Source: JAJRXR01 sp041402005 (GTDB taxonomy: Bacteria > Planctomycetota > Phycisphaerae > Phycisphaerales > UBA1924). Taken from it: 64,000 bases of DNA. Position 1 is the stretch's first letter, and each line of letters begins with the position of its first letter. Where the stretch lies: positions 372,001-436,000 of the forward strand of contig JAWKTB010000001.1 in assembly GCA_041402005.1 (NCBI GenBank). The letters are read 5' to 3'. The notes under the pieces were generated by a model. That model searched no databases and was not told the origin of the DNA. It saw nothing but the letters and a program-made list of their open reading frames with translations. The translations under genes and the position numbers were made by a program. Positions 1 through 6,695 of the stretch are shown piece after piece.

Positions 1-1
1 G

Positions 2-1393
2 GGTGGTGTCACGTCCAGCGCCAACGAAGTCTGGTCGGTGGACCTGGTCGATTCGGGTCCGAACACGGGCGAGTTCATCCCGGGGACCGAGCAGCTCGAG
101 ATCGACATGGGGAACTACCCGTTCTTCGGGACCGGCGCGCAGGGCACGAGCAACCCGATCTCGGACCTGAGCTTCTCGCCCGACTGCTGCATGCTCCTGG
201 GCGAGCGGAGCATGGCAAGCGACACGATCTCGGACGCGCACGAGAGCCGCCTGCTCGAGTTCTGCTATGACGCAGCGCTGCGGGCGTGGGTCCCGTCGCC
301 CAACGTTTTCCAGGCGGGCGCCGCGGGGCAGCCCAACTCCTGCGCGGGCGGCGTCGATTACGACTTCGACACGACGAACTCGCTCGTGAACGTCTGGACG
401 ACGGCGGACTACATCCAGGCGCCGCCCCAGTGGGTGTACGGCATCCTGGGCATGCCCTTCGCCGGCGGCTCGCCCGCGACGGGCATCTACATCGACCTTG
501 ACCAGGACTTCATCTCGCACGACAAGTGGCAGCAGGGCGACCTGGAGATCTCCTGCCCCGAGCCGTGCGGCGAGCTGAATGACATCCGCGTCTCGTGCGT
601 CGGCTCCGACACGGGCTGGACGGGGTGCTACGACTACACGTTCACGTTCACCAACAACTCGGGCGTGACGGTCGAGTACATCCTGATCACCGACCCGAAC
701 GTCATGCAGCACCTGATCCACCTGCCGAACCCGGTGCCGAGCATGCAGACGTCCGACCCGGTCACGATCCGGATCTGCCCGGACGACGACACGCTGGATT
801 GCTACCCGCTGCACATCGCGCTCGCGGACCGGTTCCTGGAGGAGTGCTGCACGATCGACAAGTGCATCCCGCTGCCGGACTGCCACTGCCTGGTGCTCAA
901 CCAGATCTCGCTGACGGGTCCGAGCCCGGATCTGTTGAACTACTCGCTGACGTTCACTGCACAGAACATGACGGGGGACGTGATCGAGCACATGTTCATC
1001 GTGCCCGAGCCGGCGGGGAGCTTCGGGATCTCGCCGGACTACGTCGATCTGCCGACCCTGCTGCCGAACGGGACGACGGGCCCGATCAAGATCAACATGG
1101 GTCCGCTGAACCCGGGCCAGGAGTACTGCATCCGGGTGAGCATTCACAACCAGTCGCTGGCGGAGTGCTGCTCGTACGTGTACTGCTTCGAGACGCCGGT
1201 GGCGCCGGGCGGGACCACCTGCGCGGCGGACCTGGCCGAGCCTCTCGGGCAGCTCGACTTCAGCGACGTGCTCGCGTTCCTGGTCGCTTTCGCGAACCAG
1301 GACCCGAGGGTGGACAACGCTCAGCCGTTCGGGCAGTTCGACTTCAGCGACGTCCTGGCGTACCTGACGCTCTTCGCGGAGGGGTGCCCGTAA
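2..1393 (+). CDS. Secreted cysteine-rich protein with C-terminal GC-type dockerin (5' truncated)
   Basis: The reading frame is open to the left edge, so the true start lies outside the window; an internal GTG at 38 is unlikely to be it. The middle part (from about base 565) is a cysteine-rich module with TFTFTN, DPNV and LEECCT motifs that recurs in the next gene with roughly half of the residues identical. The C-terminus carries two repeats of the form LDFSDVLAFL and FDFSDVLAYL and ends in GCP, the pattern of the GC-type dockerin found on planctomycete surface proteins. Family knowledge suggests secretion and possible anchoring to a partner; the binding partner and substrate are unknown. It is followed after 88 bases by its paralogue, so the pair probably arose by tandem duplication. 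Confidence 0.75.
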   Translation, partial: GGVTSSANEVWSVDLVDSGPNTGEFIPGTEQLEIDMGNYPFFGTGAQGTSNPISDLSFSPDCCMLLGERSMASDTISDAHESRLLEFCYDAALRAWVPSPNVFQAGAAGQPNSCAGGVDYDFDTTNSLVNVWTTADYIQAPPQWVYGILGMPFAGGSPATGIYIDLDQDFISHDKWQQGDLEISCPEPCGELNDIRVSCVGSDTGWTGCYDYTFTFTNNSGVTVEYILITDPNVMQHLIHLPNPVPSMQTSDPVTIRICPDDDTLDCYPLHIALADRFLEECCTIDKCIPLPDCHCLVLNQISLTGPSPDLLNYSLTFTAQNMTGDVIEHMFIVPEPAGSFGISPDYVDLPTLLPNGTTGPIKINMGPLNPGQEYCIRVSIHNQSLAECCSYVYCFETPVAPGGTTCAADLAEPLGQLDFSDVLAFLVAFANQDPRVDNAQPFGQFDFSDVLAYLTLFAEGCP

Positions 1394-1481
1394 TCACGAG
1401 TCGCCGAGGGCGGCGTGGGCGGGGCGAGCGCCCGTCCACGCCGCGCGTAGGGATGGCGCCGGATCTCGAAGGAGTCTCGCG

Positions 1482-3260
1482 ATGATGCGCGTCAAGCGTG
1501 GTTCGCCGCTGCTCGGCGCTTGCGTGCTCGGCGCCGCCTGCCTCCAGGCCGGCGCCCAGGGCGGCGATCCCTGTCACCGCCAATCCATCATGCTCAACTC
1601 GGGCTTCGAGCACGACGGGCTCGGCGGGGGGAGCGTCTACCCACTCGGCTCGCTCGACGCCTACTACCAGGTCATCCACGACCCCGACCCGGGCACGAGC
1701 GAGCCGCGGCCCGCCGGCGTCATCCCGCCCTATCCGAGCGCGTGGGCCGCCCCGCAGCCCAACTCGCAATGGCTCGGCGCCTACCCCGGTCCCGAGGCGA
1801 TCCTGAACGGGTTCTACGTCTTCCAGGTCTGCTTCTGTCTGGACGAGGGCTTCCAGGACGTCGCGCTCACGATCGCCTGCCGGGCCGACGACGCGGTCAA
1901 CGTCTATCTCAACGAGACGCTCAACGACGTGCTGACCAGTACCGCGACCCCCGTCCACGTCGGGCAGGGGCACCCGCCGGGCCCCCTGACCACGACCGTC
2001 GTCACGAACCAGGCCCTCTTCCGCCCCGGGCGCAACTGCATCATGTTCCGCGTCGAGAACATCGGCTCGGTGGCGATGGGCCTCAACTCCGTCGTGAGCC
2101 TCACCTGCGCCAACGGCCTGGCCGAGGATCCCACCTGCTGCTCCAACGGATCCACGATTGCCGGCGTCAAGTTCAACGACCTCAACGGCAACGGCGTCCG
2201 TGACTCGGGCGAGCCCGTTCTCCCGGGGTGGACTATCAACCTCTCGCCCGGGGGCGCCACCGCCACCACCGACTCCAACGGGCACTACTACTTCACCGGT
2301 CTCAACCCCGGCGCCTACACCATCACCGAGACGAACCAGTCCGGCTGGGTCCAGACTTCCCCTGCCGGCGGCTCGTACTCCATCGACCTCCCGATGAACG
2401 TGGCCCTCGACGGGTTCGACTTCGGCAACATGTTCGACCCGTGCGGCACGCTCAATGACGTCTCGATCGACTGCGAGGTCGGGCCCCAGGGCTGGACCGG
2501 GTGCTACCTCTACACCTTCACCTTCACGAACCTGACGAACGTGACGGTCGCGTACATCCTCGTCGCGGACCCGAACGTGCCCCAGCACATCATCCCGCTC
2601 CCGACGCCCGTGGCGCCGAATGGGACGTCGGGCCCGGTGACGATCAAGATCTGCCCGCCGGCGGACGGCGCACCGTGCTACCCGGTGCATCTGGCGCTGG
2701 CGGACGCGGAGCTGGAGGAGTGCTGCACGCTGGACAAGTGCGTGGAGCTGCCGGACTGCTCCTGCATGCTGTTCCTGAACCCGGTTCTGACGCCGACGGA
2801 GGATGCGCAGGTCTATTCGCTGACGTTCTCGATCCAGAACATGACGCCGGACGTGATCGAGCACATGTTCATCGTGCCGGAGCCGCCGAGCGCGTTCGGC
2901 ATCGTGTCGCCCGACTACATCGACGTCCCGACGACGCCGCCCGGGGGCTTTGCCGGCCCGTTCAAGGTGGACCTCGGGGCGTTCGTGCCCGGGCACGAGT
3001 ACTGCATCCGGGTGAGCATCCACAACGAGTCGCTGGCGGAGTGCTGCTCGAAGGTGCTGTGCTTCGAGACGCCCGAGGCGGCGCCCTGCCCGCCGGACCT
3101 CGCCGAGCCGTACGGGCAGCTCGATTTCTCCGACGTGATTGCGTTCCTGGCGGCGTTTGCCGCGATGCAGCCCGCGGCGGACCTGGCGCCGCCCTTCGGT
3201 GTCTGGGACTTCTCCGACGTGGTGCAGTTCCTGACGTACTTCGGGCAGGGGTGTCCGTAG
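1482..3260 (+). CDS. Secreted SdrD B-like domain protein with C-terminal GC-type dockerin
   Basis: 592 residues. AAGGAG lies nine bases before the ATG at 1482. The first ~26 residues form a signal peptide (basic start, hydrophobic core, AGAQ-like cleavage site). After a ~200-residue N-terminal region comes an SdrD B-like/Cna-B-type fold (about residues 225-315, with GVKFNDLNGNG and the TITET motif), then the same cysteine-rich module as in the upstream gene, then two dockerin-like repeats (LDFSDVIAFL, WDFSDVVQFL) ending GCP from about residue 537. The upstream gene lacks a recognisable SdrD B repeat in the part visible here. The role is probably extracellular or surface-attached. Domain types are clear; function is unknown. 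Confidence 0.85.
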   Translation: MMRVKRGSPLLGACVLGAACLQAGAQGGDPCHRQSIMLNSGFEHDGLGGGSVYPLGSLDAYYQVIHDPDPGTSEPRPAGVIPPYPSAWAAPQPNSQWLGAYPGPEAILNGFYVFQVCFCLDEGFQDVALTIACRADDAVNVYLNETLNDVLTSTATPVHVGQGHPPGPLTTTVVTNQALFRPGRNCIMFRVENIGSVAMGLNSVVSLTCANGLAEDPTCCSNGSTIAGVKFNDLNGNGVRDSGEPVLPGWTINLSPGGATATTDSNGHYYFTGLNPGAYTITETNQSGWVQTSPAGGSYSIDLPMNVALDGFDFGNMFDPCGTLNDVSIDCEVGPQGWTGCYLYTFTFTNLTNVTVAYILVADPNVPQHIIPLPTPVAPNGTSGPVTIKICPPADGAPCYPVHLALADAELEECCTLDKCVELPDCSCMLFLNPVLTPTEDAQVYSLTFSIQNMTPDVIEHMFIVPEPPSAFGIVSPDYIDVPTTPPGGFAGPFKVDLGAFVPGHEYCIRVSIHNESLAECCSKVLCFETPEAAPCPPDLAEPYGQLDFSDVIAFLAAFAAMQPAADLAPPFGVWDFSDVVQFLTYFGQGCP

Positions 3261-3508
3261 CGTCTGGCGAGTCGGATGCGTCACGAGTACTGATGGGCGC
3301 CATGTTGCCCGTGGTGCGCGAACGGGTTTTCATGCTGCTTGCAGCGTGTCGATGAAGTCGACATTCTGCGATGAAATCGGGGCAAAAACGCAAAGGGCCG
3401 CGGTCTTTCGGACCGCGGCCTTTGTTGTTGAGAGTTCGAGGAGCTTCACATGAACGCGGGGCTCGTCGGCTCTGTCCGGCCGCCGACGACGAGCCCCGCG
3501 CGCTTCAC
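3261..3508. other. Intergenic region between convergent genes
   Basis: This stretch separates the dockerin gene from the convergent small exported-protein gene. The only structure seen is the hairpin at 3392-3423; no convincing coding frame is present. Confidence 0.5.
3392..3423. terminator. Probable bidirectional terminator hairpin
   Basis: A ~13-bp stem (AAAGGCCGCGGTC against GACCGCGGCCTTT, with one extra G in the left arm) closes a short TTTCG loop. It has A residues on the left and a T-rich TTTGTTGTT on the right, and sits between converging genes, so it could end transcription both ways. Confidence 0.7.
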
Positions 3509-3832
3509 TCAGAGCGTCAGTGCTCCGAGGTCACCAAGGCGAGAGGGGAGCGGTGCGGCGGTACGCAGGGCCAAGGTGTCGAGCCCGAGCGGGAGCTGGG
3601 TGGTGTTCAAGGCGAGCCCAGTCGCACGCGAGGGCAGGAGAGTCAGCGAACGCAGCGCGAGCGTGGGAGTCGGGTTGAGGGTGAGCGCGGGAGTTGCGGA
3701 GGTGGTCGCCAGGAGCGAGGTTTCGGTGGTCCTCTCGAGGGTCTCGGTCGGCGTCACGAAGAGGGTGGAGGTCGCGAGGCTTGACAGCGCGACGCCCAGG
3801 ATGATTGCGGGACGGATCATGGTGGCCTTCAT
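3509..3832 (-). CDS. Small exported protein of unknown function
   Basis: 107 residues. The start at 3832 is supported by AGGAG nine bases upstream. The N-terminus (MKATMIRPAIILGVALSS) looks like a signal peptide or membrane anchor. The rest is rich in Thr, Leu, Ala and Pro with no cysteine and no recognised domain. It is the last gene of a five-gene minus-strand series; the preceding gene ends 58 bases upstream. A plus-strand frame over the same bases lacks a comparable ribosome site and was not chosen. Unknown function; reality supported mainly by the ribosome site and signal peptide. Confidence 0.6.
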   Translation of the reverse strand: MKATMIRPAIILGVALSSLATSTLFVTPTETLERTTETSLLATTSATPALTLNPTPTLALRSLTLLPSRATGLALNTTQLPLGLDTLALRTAAPLPSRLGDLGALTL

Positions 3833-3890
3833 TGCGTGATCTCCTGTTGCAGAGGGGGTGAATGGGTCTGGCACGGCCGGGCGCATCCGG

Positions 3891-4235
3891 TCACTGGCAG
3901 GGCGAGCCCGAGGGGGTCTTGGAATGGTCGAGCAGTCGCCACCACGCGGCGAGCAGTCGGGCGTGATCGTGGACTTCGACGAGCGACTCCTCGGACACGT
4001 GGTCGCCGTCGAGCGTGACGAAGCCCAGCGCCATCGTGTGCGCCCCGGAGTGGGCTTTGAAGACGTAGAGGAGGAGCGCCGAATCGACGTCGAGGAGCGG
4101 CAGGACGAGTGCAGAGTCCAGCGACACGCCATTGGCGAGCGCGAACTCGTGCAGGCGGTTCTGGTGTGCGACATGTCGTGCAAGCAAGCTGGAAACGCGC
4201 TCAATGAGTCGGGCATGGTGCGGGGTGCTCTTCAT
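3891..4235 (-). CDS. Hypothetical protein, 114 residues
   Basis: The ATG at 4235 is preceded by a clear AAAGGAG. The protein is soluble-looking and histidine-rich (MKSTPHHARLIERVSSLLARH at the start, VEVHDHARLLAAWWRLLDH near the end), and the central part alternates hydrophobic residues (LLDVDSALLLYVFKAH) like a small alpha/beta domain. I recognise no family. It lies in the minus-strand unit between a 131-residue unknown and the small exported protein, with 81 bases to the former. Confidence 0.6.
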   Translation of the reverse strand: MKSTPHHARLIERVSSLLARHVAHQNRLHEFALANGVSLDSALVLPLLDVDSALLLYVFKAHSGAHTMALGFVTLDGDHVSEESLVEVHDHARLLAAWWRLLDHSKTPSGSPCQ

Positions 4236-4316
4236 TGCTGAGTCTCCTTTCGAGGTCCTTGGCTATATCCGGAAGGTCGTGCCAGGGACATGTGTGCGGT
4301 CGAGCGCGACAATCAA

Positions 4317-4712
4317 TCAGTGTTTTGAGGCGACGTGTTGCCTCCCGGATCGCGAGGCCCTGTGAAGCAACCTCCGCTGCCTGCACAGCTCGTCGTCGTC
4401 CTCGAGTCCCATTTCCTCTTCCCAACGGGAGAAGAGCGCGGTCCAGTGATTCCGCTGGCGGAGGAACTTGGGGTCGTAGAGGTGCGCTTCGACCTCCCGG
4501 CACTGGTCCTCGGTCAATACAGCCGACATGTACGCATCGAACACGGCCTCGAGGGAGGCCAGCGAGCCGTCGCTGAGGTACTCAAGATCCATCCGAACAG
4601 GGTGTTCGCGGTCGTGGTCGCGCAGCGGCTCGGCGGACGGCTCGACGAGCGCGCGCCGCTGCGATCGACTGCCCCAGGGGAGTACGTTTGTAAGTCGCTT
4701 CAGATACAACAT
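4317..4712 (-). CDS. Hypothetical protein, 131 residues
   Basis: The start at 4712 has one of the strongest ribosome sites in the region, AAGGAGGTG six bases before the ATG. The protein is charged, with an acidic helical middle (YLSDGSLASLEAVFDAYMSA, then LTEDQCREVEAHL) and a basic, arginine-rich tail. No signal peptide, membrane segment or known domain is visible. It follows the sigma-factor-like gene by 79 bases in the same direction and may be co-transcribed with it. A small regulator or anti-sigma role would fit the position but is speculation. Confidence 0.6.
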   Translation of the reverse strand: MLYLKRLTNVLPWGSRSQRRALVEPSAEPLRDHDREHPVRMDLEYLSDGSLASLEAVFDAYMSAVLTEDQCREVEAHLYDPKFLRQRNHWTALFSRWEEEMGLEDDDELCRQRRLLHRASRSGRQHVASKH

Positions 4713-4791
4713 GGGACACCTCCTTGGTGAGAGAAAATGTGCGCAAACGAATGGCGGGAGCCCCCGTCTCGGGAGGCGCCCGCCGTGGGGT

Positions 4792-5412
4792 TTAGAACAT
4801 CGCGGCTTCGTACTGCTGCCTGAGATCGGTCAGGAGCCACTTCAGGCGACGTCCGACCTGGTCACGGCTCAGTCCCTCGCGTTCGGCAACGGCCACGCGA
4901 GTCTCGCCGTCGACAAAGACGCCCATCATGATCCGACGGTCGAGGGGACTCAGGGCGGCGAACCGCTCGGCGGCCCAGGCCTTCGCCTCGTCGCTGTAAA
5001 CGGGCGTCGGAGTGCCGTCCTCCGGGTCGGAGTTGTTGGGGAGTTGAGCAGGACGTCTCGACTTGTTGACCTCGCCGGCAATGTACACGGCCAGCTGGCG
5101 CAGGTACCGTCTGAGCATGCCCTCGAGTCGATCGTCTTGCTTCGCGGCCGCCTGCTTCTCGAGAAGAGCGAGCAAGTCCTTGCGGCAGGGCTTCTGGCCC
5201 TGCTTGCGCGGGCACACGCGGCGCATGATGGTGCGGCGTCCGTTGCGGTACCCGATCTTCACCCGCCTTTCCAGATCGGACTGGATCCGGGCAGGGTCTA
5301 CGCCGTGACGCACGCCCAGTTCCTCGGCGAGCTGGGCAAAGTACTCCTGGAGACGCTCGCGAGCGAGCGGATGGCTGATGGGGATCGCCTGGATGATGCT
5401 GTCGTTCTTCAT
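4792..5412 (-). CDS. Sigma-70-family-like RNA polymerase sigma factor
   Basis: 206 residues. The C-terminal ~55 residues (FAALSPLDRRIMMGVFVDGE, then VAEREGLSRDQVGRRLKWLL) read as a sigma region 4 helix-turn-helix: a Leu-Ser-Pro-x-Asp-Arg turn, a variable helix, then the recognition helix. The N-terminal 130 residues are helical and basic (LRRYLRQLAVYIAGEV) and could be a diverged region 2, but the usual core-binding motifs are not obvious. It starts 13 bases after the preceding gene, so the two are probably translated from one message. If genuine, it would direct polymerase to a small regulon. A sigma-like DNA-binding regulator without core binding is the main alternative. Confidence 0.55.
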   Translation of the reverse strand: MKNDSIIQAIPISHPLARERLQEYFAQLAEELGVRHGVDPARIQSDLERRVKIGYRNGRRTIMRRVCPRKQGQKPCRKDLLALLEKQAAAKQDDRLEGMLRRYLRQLAVYIAGEVNKSRRPAQLPNNSDPEDGTPTPVYSDEAKAWAAERFAALSPLDRRIMMGVFVDGETRVAVAEREGLSRDQVGRRLKWLLTDLRQQYEAAMF

Positions 5413-5425
5413 GGTGGTGGGCCTT

Positions 5426-5887
5426 TCAGTTCGGGGTAGTGGTGATGAGCGGGCGGAGCGCGGCCTCGACGCGTGCGGACCAGGTCCGACGCGGGCGGTG
5501 GATGACGCCGTTGAGGAAGGAGATGGCGACGTACTGACGGAGAACGCGCCGTACGGACGCGGGGTCGTCGGTCGCCGACGCGACCTTCACCAGCGGCTTG
5601 AGATCGGTGAAGATGCTGTCACGCGCGGAGCCGACGGGGTTCCAGCGCAGGTTCGCGCAGGCGGCGATGTAGACGCGGACGGCGTCGACGTCGTGGAACC
5701 GGCTGGCAAACTCGCGAGCGAACTCCCAGAGCTGGTCCCGCGCGTCGCGGGTCAGCTGGCGGTCCTGGGCGCGCCAACGAGACGCGAGTTGGAGCTGCTC
5801 GCGCCCCAGCACGAGCGGCGTCGCGGGCTTGTGCAGGCCCAGGAAGGTGCGGCTGGCTGCCTCCGGGGAACGGAACCTGTTCGACAT
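5426..5887 (-). CDS. Hypothetical protein, first gene of the sigma-like unit
   Basis: 153 residues. GGGAG lies eight bases before the ATG at 5887. The protein is basic and helical, with Trp/Arg-rich stretches (WEFAREFASRFHDVDAVRVY; LRQYVAISFLNGVIHRPRR). It has no signal peptide or membrane span, and I recognise no domain. It heads the minus-strand unit and ends 13 bases before the sigma-like gene. Such close linkage to a sigma gene suggests a regulatory partner, but nothing in the sequence proves this. Confidence 0.6.
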   Translation of the reverse strand: MSNRFRSPEAASRTFLGLHKPATPLVLGREQLQLASRWRAQDRQLTRDARDQLWEFAREFASRFHDVDAVRVYIAACANLRWNPVGSARDSIFTDLKPLVKVASATDDPASVRRVLRQYVAISFLNGVIHRPRRTWSARVEAALRPLITTTPN

Positions 5888-6695
5888 GATGGACTCCCTG
5901 CAGTTGGCTCCCTCTCAACCCCGGAAGGGGGCGATCGGGGCCGGTGCGCGGTCGGGGGGGCGAGAAAACTCGGTCCTGCTGGCGGCGGACGGGCGCACAC
6001 CGACCGCGCCGGCGTTCAGGACGTCGTTTGCGAAGGGGGTCAGGCGATGGTCAGGGTCGCGATGGGCGGGCCCCGGGGCCGCGCGTCAGCGTGGGCGCAC
6101 GGGGCGGACGATGACGTCCCCCCATGCAGCGGCATGGGACCCGACGCCGGGTGGGTGAGCCAAATGAGATTGAGCTTCTCTCTCAGCATCTCATCCCTGA
6201 GAAGTGTGCCTGACCTATACGGTTCGCATCCTTGATGATGCGGGTTCCAAGCCATAAAAAGCGGTAAAAGCAGGGAAGTTGCGGCGAGAACATCCGGTCG
6301 AGCCAGAAATAACAACACAGGGAGAAATAGACTCAGTGGTCCGTTTGCTTCTTGCGCATTGCGGCGCGATCCCAGGGCCCGTGGCCGGGTGATGGTGGGG
6401 CGACGGGCGGGAGCTGTCTGCACGCGCCGGTGCTCTCTTGGCGACGTCGATACGTCTTGCCAAAGCCATCACGTGTGCTCTTGGCGCACGAGAGTGTTGG
6501 TTGTGCGGGGCGCTATTGGAGTCGGAAGATGCTGTGGACAAGGGGGTTACCACGTATGTGCAGGAACAGGGATGCCGGTGGGGCCTGACCCGGATAGGGT
6601 TTTGAGGGGTGTGCGGGTGTCGCGACCCCGGGCGAAGAGCGCGCGTCGTAGGTTTCACGCGGCGCGATGTGGTCGCAGAGTGGGGGAGCGCCCTG
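5888..6695. other. 808-base divergent intergenic region
   Basis: This separates the minus-strand sigma-like unit from the large plus-strand gene. No convincing gene is seen: frames on both strands are short, arginine/proline-rich and lack ribosome sites. The middle (about 6150-6340) is much richer in A+T than its surroundings. It holds a possible plus-strand promoter, TTGATG at 6232 and CATAAA at 6253 with only a 15-base spacer. Promoters for both flanking units must lie here. Confidence 0.5.

Noticed and set aside
1344..3284. 646-codon minus-strand frame opposite the second dockerin gene
   Set aside because: His/Arg/Val-rich shadow of a secreted protein with signal peptide and dockerin repeats.
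3450..3839. 129-codon plus-strand frame opposite the small exported protein
   Set aside because: The minus-strand frame has AGGAG at the right distance and a signal peptide; the plus-strand one has neither and would cross the convergent terminator arrangement.
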